This document shows, piece by piece, positions 13,502 through 22,965 of a stretch of DNA of 64,000 nt (position 1 is the stretch's first letter; each line of letters starts with the position of its first letter). The stretch is from Oscheius dolichura. Its lineage: Eukaryota; Nematoda; Chromadorea; Rhabditida; Rhabditidae. The notes beneath the pieces are model-generated. The model ran no database searches, was not told the DNA's origin, and saw nothing but the letters and a program-made list of their open reading frames with translations. The stretch lies in the NCBI GenBank assembly GCA_932521035.1, contig OW051496.1, forward strand, positions 4,092,001 to 4,156,000, read 5' to 3'. The position numbers were made by a program, and so were the translations under genes.

Positions 13502-14208
13502 ATGGACCGGCTCCCCGTCGATGTCCTTACCACCGTTTGTAGCTTCCTTCCCTGGCGAGACAGACTGGCCACGCGCCTTCTCTGCTCCAAGTTCGGTAGT
13601 CTTCAATGCCCCCCAGTCCGGATAGAAGTCCTCACCCTTCAACAAGGCTATGTCAGGTTGCGCTTCTTTTCCACAACGGATAATCTTCAGGACACCTGCT
13701 CGTTTACTCTTCGTTTCAATGAAATGGATCGGCGATATATCGAAATTATCAGGGCGGAGAAGAGGAGCGACTCGAAGGAGTTTGTCTTTTCTCGATCTCC
13801 TGTCAGGAATATGCGTAAGGCGACCATCAGCTGTGCTCGATACCGATACCATGAAACCGTCGACATCTACACAAAATTTCTCCTCAAGCATTTCTCTTTC
13901 GGACGACTTCAATTGGTAAGCATAGCGACAAGATTCGCGATCGCCCTCTTCAGGCTTACTTGTGCACTCCTCACCTGGTGAGATTATCCTCCTTCTTTGC
14001 CAGAAGTTCCCCTAATCTCGACTGGAGCGAAGTACAACTTGAGCTGTATACCCGAAATTGTCGTGTGGACGAAGGGGAGCGAGCTTTCTTGGATTACTGT
14101 AGAAGTAACCACAATTGGGAAAGGGAAAGGCAACTGTTCAGATCCCGGTTCTTTTCTGTTTTGCCCACCTCTAGATTACGATCCACAGGCCGATTTTTGG
14201 AAATTTAG
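13502..14208 (+). CDS. F-box-like protein
   Basis: Two exons, 13502-13915 and 13954-14208 (222 aa). The N-terminus (MDRLPVDVLTTVCSFLPWRD, then RLLCSKF) fits an F-box helix pattern of LP, hydrophobic pairs and a conserved W or R. F-box proteins couple substrates to Skp1-Cullin ubiquitin ligases. The rest is not recognised. I read straight through a possible 26-nt intron at 13979 because splicing there gives an early stop. A second frame of exon 2 is also open (13997-14234), and a piece resembling a C-terminus lies just downstream, so the 3' end is uncertain and the gene may be frameshifted. A second, unrelated-looking F-box-like gene lies at 25.0-26.3 kb. Confidence 0.6.
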
Positions 14209-14260
14209 AGTTGTCCGCGGAGTAAGTTCCTCTGCAGATTACGGTAGCAAGGGGTTGTAG

Positions 14261-14467
14261 GCCAAAAGACTGGCCATCCGACTTGGAGGGATTCTTGGCA
14301 GCGGGCAAATCGTCAAAGGGACTGTCGGCATCGACCTAGGGATAGATGACCGGCTGATGAGAACCATGGTAAAGAGGGGGAAGTACTCCTTCGTATCCAA
14401 TACCATCTCCACGGTGACCTCCGGCTTTTTGATGAAATACATCGAGGTAGGCGACGAGTTGGCCTAA
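14261..14467 (+). pseudogene. C-terminal exon or remnant of an F-box-like family gene
   Basis: Open frame of 68 codons plus stop, preceded by GGTTGTAG as a possible splice acceptor and ending FLMKYIEVGDELA-stop. The last 35 codons are clearly homologous to the piece at 14971-15075 (ending FLVKYIKVAADVS). It could be a last exon of the upstream gene if a frame break there is a sequencing error; otherwise it is a relic. Confidence 0.4.
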
Positions 14468-14505
14468 CCCCTTGGCTTTAGAAGTGTCTACGAGGCAGCC
14501 ACATA

Positions 14506-14769
14506 ATGCATTGTCTACTCTTGAACCACGGCTTTACCCGACAAGAAACAGAAAAGATAGAGAGCTTCCTCCTGGACCACGGATTCAAGAAGAACGAAAA
14601 AGACCAATTTGTGGCTCTGCTTGAAGGAGAGACGAAGAAGCGACATGACCCGGAACTATTGGTGGTCCAGCTATGGCCCCACTCCATTCAAATAGTGGGG
14701 GATTTGGCCGAGTATAGAGGCAAGAGATCATGCCAGAATCCGTTTGAAGCGACCGCAGTATCTTCCTAA
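14506..14769 (+). pseudogene. uncharacterised charged reading frame, possible gene fragment
   Basis: 87-codon open frame, rich in Lys and Glu, beginning MHCLLLNHGFTRQE. Composition is protein-like and it lies between the two homologous C-terminal pieces. No start context or partner exon could be fixed, so it is probably part of the same decayed duplicated gene. Confidence 0.3.
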
Positions 14770-14920
14770 TTCGGTGCATTGTCTGTGACCTACCAGACCT
14801 GTCAATAAACAACTCCCCCTCACATGTTTGACTCATTTTGTCAAGAAAGGAGCTATGATACTGCGGCAGCAGCCTGCCCCCTTTTCGAAGTTCTGTATAC
14901 CGTGCACAACCTCCATGCGC

Positions 14921-14982
14921 AAAAAAGGGACGGGACACCATGGTGAAACAGAAAAAAGGGACGGGACACCATGGTGAAACAC
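14921..14982. repeat. two-copy 31-bp tandem duplication
   Basis: The unit AAAAAAGGGACGGGACACCA, continuing TGGTGAAACAG, occurs at 14921 and again at 14952. The second copy supplies the ATG of the remnant frame at 14971, so the duplication expands a piece of the decayed coding sequence. Confidence 0.8.
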
Positions 14983-15075
14983 AAAAAAGGAAACACTCGG
15001 TTCGCATCCAGTACCTCCAAGGTGTCTTCAGAATTTCTGGTGAAATACATCAAAGTAGCGGCCGACGTCAGTTAA
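14971..15075 (+). pseudogene. second copy of the F-box-like C-terminal piece
   Basis: 35 codons starting MVKHKKGNTRFAS and ending FLVKYIKVAADVS-stop. It aligns along its length with the end of the frame at 14261-14467 (MVKRGKYSFVS...FLMKYIEVGDELA). No upstream domain is attached, so it is a fragment from a tandem duplication. Confidence 0.45.
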
Positions 15076-15265
15076 TAATGGGAAAAGAGTCTTCACATTT
15101 CCTTTGGGGCAGACAAGGATGGGAAGACGCGGGAACAGAAGAACGAGGAGGTATTCTGCCAATTTTCATTCGAACAACAAGAAAAGAAACCAAGAGAGAA
15201 TTACACAAGCAGATTTATTTAATGCCAATACTGCTGTATATTTTTTGATCACATCGAAGAGTCGT

Positions 15266-16884
15266 CTAGGCGGCCGTCTCCTTCGAGGGCTTGTTCTTGT
15301 CGGCCGGCTTGTTCCTCTCGATGACGCGGGCCAGCAGGCTCTGGTAGTTTTTGATCCAGCGCTCGTATTTGGTGGCATTGGCTACCAATCCCTCGCCGGC
15401 GAAGATCTCCAGCAGGCAAAAGTGGAGGAAAAGATACTGGACGGCCGACTGGATGGCATGGAAGCGCATGCAGCGCATCTCGCGGAAGATCTCCACCATC
15501 TTGCAGGCGTCTCCCTCGGCCATAATCTTCTGGCGGGCATAGTCGACGGCGATGAAGGTGGCCGACCGGCCGATGCCGGCACTACAGTGAACGGTGATCG
15601 GGGCCATCTCGGCCAGCTTACGGCAGCGCCAGAAGAGGCGGACGGCGGCGGTGGCCGTCTGCGGCGCGGTGTGATCCGTCCACGTGTCGTAGATGAAGTG
15701 GTTGACGGTCAGCGCCGGCGAGCCCTCCTTCTCCACCAGCAAAATAGTCAGCCGGATGCCGGGGAACGGCTCCTCCGTCTCCTTTTCCTTGCTGATCTTG
15801 TAGCAGCCGGCGACCATCGGCTGCGACTGGTCCAGAGGGAAGTAGCGGGTGCACTTGGACGTCGCTTCGTCTGAAATCCAGCCATCGTTTCGAGACCCAA
15901 ATGAACAAACCATCCTCGAGAGCCGTCAACATGACGATGACGTTGCTCTTCTCCGTGTAGATCATGTGCCAGAAGTCCTCCAAGGTGGCGGCCAACGGGC
16001 CCTGGGTACAGATGTACGGCTGTTTGTCCGGCATCATGATCCAATTGGCATGGATGTAGTTGTCCTCCGGGGCACGATCCTTGAGGACGACCCGGGTCGC
16101 GTCCATGCACAGGATGTCGTCGTACCGGTTCTTGTGGTCGTTCTTGTTGTACACCTCCGTCGTGTAGTTCGTCGGCTTGTACGACTTGTAGGCAATGAAC
16201 TCCTTGTTGATGTCGAAGGCCTTCTGAAAATAAGAAAATTTAGTTACTGCTGATAATCTTTGACTGCTGTTTAGACTAGAACTGGTGAAAAGGACGAAAG
16301 AATGGGGCGGCAGGCCACTAGGGCACGTGGCAGTCAATTCTCAATCAAAAGAGCGGTTGCTTTTCCACATCAAGCACATCAAGCAGCAAAAATCAGGCAA
16401 TTCAAAGGCAATTAAAGGTTTCAAAATGGCAGAGATATTAATGGTGGTGGCTCTTTTCAATCGAGAGAAAGATAACTGACCATGACCACGACCTTGTCGC
16501 ACCACTTCTGGACCCGCTCCTGCTGTTCCTTTTCCTTCTCCTTCTTCGAGGGACCCGGCTTCACCGTCTTGGCGCTCCTCTTCACCAGGGCCTGCGTTTC
16601 CTTCTCGCCCTCCTTCTTCTTTTCCTCCTTCGGTTCCTTTTTCGTTTCCTGCTTCGGCTTCTTCAGCTCCTGGTCGTTGGTCTTGTCCTTGGGATCCTCC
16701 TGCTCGAGGTTGCCCTTTCCCTCCTGGTGAAATGTCTTCGAGGCCCTCTTCGACCGGCTGCGAGGCGTCTTGCTCCCGGCGGCACCACTTTTCGGGGTCA
16801 CCTGCGGCTTGTTCAGCGTCGTCTGAAAGTTGGAACATTGGCTAAAAGTAACAAAATGGCAACTTTTACCTTAACTTTGGCCAT
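15266..16884 (-). CDS. non-receptor protein tyrosine phosphatase, nematode type
   Basis: Removes phosphate from phosphotyrosine. Exons: 16884-16870, 16822-16481, 16223-15911, 15870-15266 (424 aa). Residues 1-110 are Lys/Glu-rich and probably disordered. The catalytic domain follows: KNRYDDILCMD substrate loop, NYIHANWI, TQGPLAATLEDFW, and the P-loop HCSAGIGRS with nucleophile Cys319 and Arg325. The WPD loop reads WTD (Asp289 kept, Pro replaced by Thr), which can slow loop closure in this family. Architecture (basic N-tail plus one PTP domain) matches the large worm PTP family, many members of which are sperm-enriched. The tail after the domain is short. The first exon is only 15 nt. A TTTATT (AATAAA on the minus strand) at about 15215 fits a poly(A) signal. 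The start is 211 bp from the divergent GNAT gene. Confidence 0.93.
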
Positions 16885-17095
16885 GCTGACGTATTCGCCG
16901 GCTGACAAAAGCAAAATGAATGGTTTTGGTGAAGCAGAAGGTGGGCAGGTTGGCAGACGGGAAAGGACAGGTCGATGGACTGTCAAACTGCTTGTCTTCA
17001 ACCTCTTTTAATCCCCGGCCTTATTTCCAACTGTTGCTCCTAGTCTAGGGTCGGTGGTCTCTTCTTCTTCCCGAAAATGACTTTTTCAGTGAAGA

Positions 17096-17851
17096 ATGTC
17101 GCTTCTGCGGGGTCTCACTCCGGGCGTATTGATCTTCCAGCGATCTAATTCGACCAGCGGCGTTGTCTACCGTTTTGCCAAGAAAAAGGACATGGAGTCC
17201 CTTCTGGCCATGCACAAGAGGTACATTGTCGAGGACGAACACTACAAGGTGGGGGAGGATGGCCCGGGGAGGAGGAGGACCATACAATTTCAGGGACTGG
17301 GAGGATCGGCGGCGGAGGCCGTGCCCTTGATGGAATTTACCATTCGGGATATGCTGCGCTATCCGTATTCGATGCTGGCCTACGACAATAGCAAGCCCAT
17401 CGCCTTCAGTATGATATCTGTCCGCCACCGGGACAAGGCCAAGGACAACTTGAAGAAGCTGGGCCCCCTGCCACCGGTCTCCAACTACTCCTACATCCTG
17501 AGGATGGTCGACTGGGCCGAGGAGCAGATGTGGGAGAAGAAGCCGGACTACGAGACGATCGGCGTGGCCAGGACGATCTACGTGGAGCCGGAGTACCGCC
17601 GGAAGGGGGTGGGCACGACCCTCCTGGAGACGCAGTACGAGGGACTGCAGAAGATGAGGAAGGACGCCAAGGAACTCGACGCCATCATCTCCGTCTCGAC
17701 CGGAACCGCCAACTTCAAACAGCTGGAGAAGATCGGATTCAAGCGGGAGATGGAGGTGCCCGACCGGCTGTACCGCAAGGACAACGGACAGTCCTGGGAC
17801 TCCACGGACCAGCTGATGCCCCGGGCCGTCGTCATGACTATGCAGTTCTAA
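17096..17851 (+). CDS. GNAT-family N-acetyltransferase
   Basis: Transfers acetyl from acetyl-CoA to an amine; the substrate is unknown. Single exon, 251 aa. The CoA-binding motif A is seen as VARTIYVEPEYRRKGVGTTL (R168-R169-K170-G171-V172-G173), followed by a helix and the ANFKQLEKIGFKRE region typical of motif B. The N-terminal 20 residues are short and Ser/Thr/Arg-bearing and could be a mitochondrial presequence (weak). CTTTTTCAG ends six nt before the ATG. An out-of-frame ATG lies just upstream at 17077, which splicing at that acceptor would remove, so a trans-splice or 5'UTR splice site is likely. AATAAA at about 17859 is the likely poly(A) signal. Confidence 0.88.
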   Translation: MSLLRGLTPGVLIFQRSNSTSGVVYRFAKKKDMESLLAMHKRYIVEDEHYKVGEDGPGRRRTIQFQGLGGSAAEAVPLMEFTIRDMLRYPYSMLAYDNSKPIAFSMISVRHRDKAKDNLKKLGPLPPVSNYSYILRMVDWAEEQMWEKKPDYETIGVARTIYVEPEYRRKGVGTTLLETQYEGLQKMRKDAKELDAIISVSTGTANFKQLEKIGFKREMEVPDRLYRKDNGQSWDSTDQLMPRAVVMTMQF

Positions 17852-18800
17852 TATACAATAAAGAGTCTTTTTATGAGATAATAATCGAACATTTTAGGCA
17901 GTAATCATCTTGAAATTATAGAGATCCGGTGGGAACACCATGTTAGTCGGATATTTACACTTTCCACAGGGGGCGCTTTCAGAGATTCTCGCTGAATGTT
18001 GGGACTCTTTGGCTGGGTCTCGGGCTGTTTTTTTGGATTATGAAGACACATTGACCCTTATTTATTCTTCGGGAAGTGAGCCTTGAGAGGCCGTCTGCCC
18101 GGTCATCGGCTCATCCATCCTCCCGGTCATCTGCCCGGCCGTCGAAAGAGGACGGCTGTTATCTTACCCTAATAATAATGGGGAGATGTCTGTGTGTCTG
18201 TCTGTCTGTATGACCTGTCGCCTGTACGGATTTACCGGTCGAAAGTGAGAGAAGCAGACATTTCGACCGTCAGGTTTTATCCGACTGTCAAAGCTTATTC
18301 GACAAGAAAATAACTAGAACAGCTCTTTGGGAAGGGGGAGCCGGCGCTGTCGACTGTTTTTCGCCGAGTTGTGGCTCCCAGTGCCGTCGAAGACGGCCGG
18401 AGGCATACTTGTGGCTGTATAATTGTCATCTGGGTTTCGCTATTTGTATTGGAATCCTCTGGATGCTTTCCAGTGACAGTACAGAGATCCTTTTGTGTCT
18501 GAAAGAGTAACATTCCTGAAAGAGGGCCAGAGATCAGAAAAAGCCTGTCGAAATCGCCCACTTCGCCCATAACCGATCTTCTTCCGACATAAATACCACG
18601 AGAAGCGTCTTGTGAGTCACGTCGAGAGAATTCTCTCCTCCCCCGTCCCCCGACTACAATAGAGTGCCAGCATCACAGCCCGTTCTGCTTTATATCGCTC
18701 GCTCATCCATTGTGCCTTATGTGTCGATCGAACGATGGTTAACTGTGAGAATTCCCCACCCTCCGGCCAGCTCAGACGCCTTTCAGCCCCCTATCCAGTC
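17852..18800. other. intergenic
   Basis: About 950 bp. It contains a short CTGTCTGTCTGT run (about 18195). A 91-codon minus-strand frame at 18295-18570 has protein-like opening residues but no recognisable domain and no clear splice partners. The promoter of the downstream Ly6-like gene should lie here. Confidence 0.4.
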
Positions 18801-19545
18801 ATGAGGCATCTTCTCGCTCTCGCTCTTTTCGCCTTCCTCCACGAGGCTGGGGCCGACATCCTCTGCTATAAGGGTGACATCCTCCACAAGGGCAAGATCG
18901 CCGTGCCCGAGACCGATGAGACCGCCGCCTGCCGCCTCCACCTGGAGATGATGGACGCCACCTGCGGGGACGACCAGGTCGACGTCGTCGCTCAGAGAGC
19001 AGGCAGTGTGGGTCCCTTCTTTTCCTTCTTCTTTGGGGTATACTGACCAGACAAAGCCATTTAGAATGCCAAAGTGAACGGGACGATAGGCTGTGAACTC
19101 CTGGCCGGCGACAAGGCCGTCGAGTGCGAATGCTCAACGGAGAAGTGCAACACCCCGACCCTGGAAATGAAGGTGCCTATTCGATACGTGGAGTGAAGAA
19201 ACAGACGGGGGGTTTAGAATGCAATCGCCGCACTCGTGGGAACCACCGACGAAGAGAAGAAGATCCTCCAGTGTTTCATCGCCATCTTGGAGACCAAGTT
19301 CGGCCTGGGTATGGGCTATCCTTCCCTCTGAATAGCCTCGTCCTCTTCCAGCTACAACCTCAACGATCGCCCCGGCCCAGACCACCACCGCCACCGTTGT
19401 GGAGACAACTGTCGTCGTGCATAATGTGACCACCGCCAAGCCGGACTCATCTGCCGCCTTCTGGTAACAGAATATTCTGATAAGTGTGAAAATAACATTT
19501 AGTGTCCTCCCCCTCCTGGCTGCTACTCTTCTTGTCGGATTTTGA
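18801..19545 (+). CDS. Ly6/uPAR-like GPI-anchored surface protein
   Basis: Five exons: 18801-19007, 19065-19172, 19218-19308, 19352-19463, 19503-19545 (186 aa). Signal peptide MRHLLALALFAFLHEAGA, then a Cys-rich domain beginning ILCYKG with the Ly6-type closing block CECSTEKCN, a Thr/Val-rich stalk (about residues 136-170), and a hydrophobic C-terminus (VLPLLAATLLVGF-stop) with no cytosolic tail, as in GPI-attachment signals. An in-frame ATG 66 nt upstream would hide the signal peptide, so the second ATG is preferred. Such proteins modulate receptors or act in neurons and muscle; its ligand cannot be inferred. AATAAA occurs at about 19560. Confidence 0.75.
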
Positions 19546-19926
19546 TCAGTGACGGTGTTGAATAAATGCTTTTGTTACCCAAATTCGATGTATTCGATAC
19601 TCTCAGAAATGTTTGCCAATGATATGTTCCTTTTGTTGGTTTCTGGTAGACACGAATCGGTAATCAGATGACACGACTGAGTTGGGTGCAGGCAATGTGG
19701 GGGTCCAATGTCCGTCGTCGGTAGTGTTTTGAATAAACGTCATGAAAATAGAGGCTGTGAAGAGTAGAACAACTGTGCATGAAAACTCGATGCGGATTAT
19801 TATATGATTAGCATTAGATAGTCAACACATTCAGAACAACACGTATTTATTTATCCTAATATGGTCTGAAAAAAACCAATCTCTGTATTGATGATCTTGC
19901 TGAACGAAGTTGAAGATGTAGGAACT

Positions 19927-20613
19927 TTAGACGTAACGGGTCTTGCACTGTTTGAAAGCCTCATTGAATCCATTGCAAAGTGATACATCAGATTGATTCT
20001 GGCTGCTGAAAATAAGGGATAATAAACTAAACAAAATTACAACTCACCATTCAACAAATTGACGCCATTCGAATTCGCATGGGTTCGAATATTGCTGGCC
20101 TGGAGCAGGAGCAGCAGCAGGAGCAGCAGCGGCTGGAGCAGCTTCACTGCCAGATCCACCGCCTCCGCCAGTCATCATGTGGCCGATGGTGTGACCCTAA
20201 ATTTCGACATTAGCATAATATCTGCTAGCGTTAAACTAAAGAAGTAAAATTAAATAAAAGACGTACCACAGCACTGCCAATAGCTACTCCTCCGGCAGTA
20301 GCGGCCATTTGGCCCATCAAGCCAGGTCCTTGAGATGGTGCACCGGCCATAGGAGTAGGTCCATGAGACAATGGTGTATGAGCAGCAGCTAAAATGAATT
20401 TCTCTACCAGCGTTTGTTAAAATTTAATTTTTTAATTAATTTTAATTTTGCTAAAAGTAAACTGGGCAATCTAAACTATGGATATTTCACGCATACAAAC
20501 AAACCTGGTCTGGGAGCAGCGGCCATTGGAGTAGGAGCCGGAGCAGCCCTCGCCATAGGAGCCGATCTTACAGGAGCTGATGGTCTAGGAGAAGCAGATC
20601 GCCGACGAACCAT
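19927..20613 (-). CDS. CHCHD2-like twin CX9C mitochondrial protein, copy 1
   Basis: Intermembrane-space protein linked to cytochrome oxidase regulation and cristae (MICOS-associated) in other animals. Exons: 20613-20505, 20388-20267, 20196-20048, 20005-19927 (152 aa). Seen: an Arg/Ser/Ala/Pro-rich N-terminus ([14 protein letters not shown]) able to target mitochondria, a Gly-rich hydrophobic middle ([19 protein letters not shown]), an Ala-rich spacer, and the CHCH domain with C117-x9-C127 and C137-x9-C147. TTTTCAG ends one nt before the ATG. Intron 3 starts with GTGAGT. It is a recent duplicate of the gene at 36.9 kb in inverted orientation, with introns and upstream DNA also similar. Known symbols for the family are CHCHD2 and, in C. 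elegans, har-1. Confidence 0.92.
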
Positions 20614-21505
20614 TCTGAAAAGCAAAAAGATATTAAATGTGCTCAAATGTTTCGCAATGATTCTAAAAATGGTTGAAGAAAATCGATAGAATAAGGTCAT
20701 ATAAAAATGATAAAGGATATAAAAGTGTGGCTAGAGAAGTTTAAAAAGATTTTCCTCGTAATAAATGATTGCAGGTAGTTTTGGCAGTAAAAGTTTTGCT
20801 TTGAACAAACAAGAAGCAGTGATGTGAGATATCGTGAGCGGGATCATTATAAACACTAAACTAAGAGTCAAACACGTGATAAATGAAGAAAGCGGCCCTC
20901 TAGAATCATTGCGAAAGTTCGGGAAATGTCGTCATTCGGTGGCTAGACAGCGCAGTGTATCTGCAATGCCGCATGCTTATTTGTAAAATGTGCGCTCAGC
21001 GTAATTGAACCCATGCTGCAGAACACTTTAGTTGCTTAGCAAATAGTGGCTGAATGAAATAGCCAAGCCGTGGATAGTTTAGTGAATAGGAAAGACGAAT
21101 GTTATCTTTTCGCCGAAGTGGGTATTAGGATTTTCGAAGAAAACAGGACACGTGGGACACATGTGAGAACGTTTTTTTTGACAACGTTTTGATTTCGCTC
21201 GCGTATGCTTTCAGAAAGAGGTTTCTAAAGGTTAAAGACCAAATAATGATAAAAAAATGCTGAAATAAGTTCGAGGAAGTGAATACATTTAGATTACAAT
21301 GTTCCAAACTGCCGAAATTTTCCGGCCACTACTTTATGATTGCAGCTATTGCTTTTTACTACAGTTTTCAAAATGAGTAAACAAACAAATACTTGGTGAA
21401 AAACAATCTTCCCAAACAAAGTGAAATCCTGATTTGAGGAGATTTTGAGGAAAATGCGTTTCAAACAGCGCGGGGTATTGATGGCAGGATGAAGCGTTAT
21501 GTATA

Positions 21506-21612
21506 GTCTGTTTCAAATGGAAAAACTTTTCCCGCGCGGTTCGCACCTTCACATTTTTCGACTTCAACTTCTTTCAAAACTTTTAACTAAATTTTTTCCA
21601 TTTGAAATGAAC
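21506..21612. mobile_element. 107-bp MITE with TA flanks
   Basis: The termini GTCTGTTTCAAATGG and CCATTTGAAATGAAC are near-perfect inverted repeats, each flanked by TA (21504-21505 and 21613-21614). Size and TA target fit a non-autonomous Tc1/mariner-type element. Confidence 0.6.
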
Positions 21613-21743
21613 TATATATAGCATTTTCCGATATTCCTCGGAAAAACCTCTCCGCTACGGGACCAGGAAGCTTTCTAACATGGTCCCGTAGAGACGCGCC
21701 GCCAAATTTGAATCCGTGGAATATCCGTTGGAAATGGACTATA

Positions 21744-22013
21744 GTCGGTTTCCAACCCAAAAGTTGCGTAATTTTGCGTAGCGTCGTTGGTTAAAATTCG
21801 CGGCATATTACATTCTCTGGTTTTACTTATGAAATGCTGTTTTTTGTTGGTTCATCATAGTGATAATAATTTTTACCAAATAAGTACTACAAGTTTTCAT
21901 GAGAAAAACAAAAAAAGGTAGAAATTGTAAAGAATTCATCTACTTTTGCAATGTTTGGTGGAGCGAGGTTACGGAATTAACCTTTAACCGCGGCTTTTCC
22001 GTTGGAAACCGAC
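21744..22013. mobile_element. 270-bp MITE with TA flanks
   Basis: It begins GTCGGTTTCCAAC and ends with the exact reverse complement GTTGGAAACCGAC. TA lies on both sides. The right-hand TA is shared with the next element, as if one inserted at the border of the other. Confidence 0.65.
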
Positions 22014-22015
22014 TA

Positions 22016-22384
22016 CAGTGCGGTTCAAAATCTTACGGCCACCCCATTTTATGCAGGTAGCGTTCGATTTTCGGGATTTTCAAGACACAAGATTATTTTT
22101 ATCGTATTCCTCATCAAAAGTTAGCCCAGTAAACCGAATTGTGAGTCACTGGAATTTCATCCGTCAAAGGTAGACGATTTTTTAACTTTGCTGCCAATCG
22201 AGGCCGGAGCAAAATAATACAGCCACCCCCGGAAACTCAATTTTTTCATCACTTTTCACACATTCTGGTTGGCTACACCTTATTTTGGAGCTCATCTAGC
22301 CAAAAACATCCTTGAAAATACGGTGCACCGAGCCTCCCCAGAACCTCAACTTTGTTTTTTTTTTTTGGATTTTGAACCGCACTG
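22016..22384. mobile_element. 369-bp Tc1/mariner-like MITE
   Basis: The ends CAGTGCGGTTCAAAATC and GATTTTGAACCGCACTG are exact inverted repeats. TA lies immediately outside both ends (22014-22015, 22385-22386). CAGT at the tip plus a TA target duplication is the Tc1/mariner signature. No transposase frame is inside. Confidence 0.75.
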
Positions 22385-22965
22385 TATAATCGTGTCAACG
22401 AAGTCGTTTTTCTGTCACTCTCACTGCCCCTTTCGCTTGTTCTAGCTGTAACAGCAACTAAAAGGTTAGTTTAGTTCCATTCTGCAAATGCATGTTGTTG
22501 TTGCTCCCAATTATGCAAACCTCGAGCAATTTTGAAGTTTTGATGAGTAAAAATTGTCGGCAGCAGTTTTGTTCACGACTCGCATGTAATCTCCTTGTTT
22601 CAGTTGAAAAAATGAAGGAAGAAATGATGGAAGTCGACTTGGCTCTCCTGTCTTTTAGCGGTCCATTGACTTCTTAGTGGTTCTTTCATTTTTTAGTGGT
22701 CCTTTCACCTATTAGCGGTCCTCTGACTTTTTTTACTCTCATCAGTATTACTGTTCAGCCTAAGCCTCCACACCACCCCCTGGTTGGGGCTCCGAAGTCG
22801 ACATGCCGCAGGCTCGCGTCGTTCCCATTCGCCCAGCTCGGAGCTGAAGGAAGGCCGTCTCTGTGGCAACAGCGAGAACTTCACTGTGCCCTCGTCCTTT
22901 CAATCGTCGATCTTACCCTCCTCCCCCTTTCGCTTCGTAAGAGCGAGTAAAAATTTCTAGATTTT

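Larger units (their letters stand above)
20614..22965. other. intergenic with small transposons
   Basis: 2.3 kb. The first 120 bp resemble the DNA upstream of CHCHD2 copy 2 (shared block near 20670-20700). 21.5-22.4 kb holds three inverted-repeat elements listed separately. 22.4-22.95 kb has no supported gene. Confidence 0.6.

Noticed and set aside
15104-15874. 256-codon plus-strand frame
   Set aside because: Antisense shadow of the tyrosine phosphatase catalytic domain.
18295-18570. 91-codon minus-strand frame
   Set aside because: Starts like a protein but no domain, no splice partners and several internal acceptor-like sites. Not enough to call.
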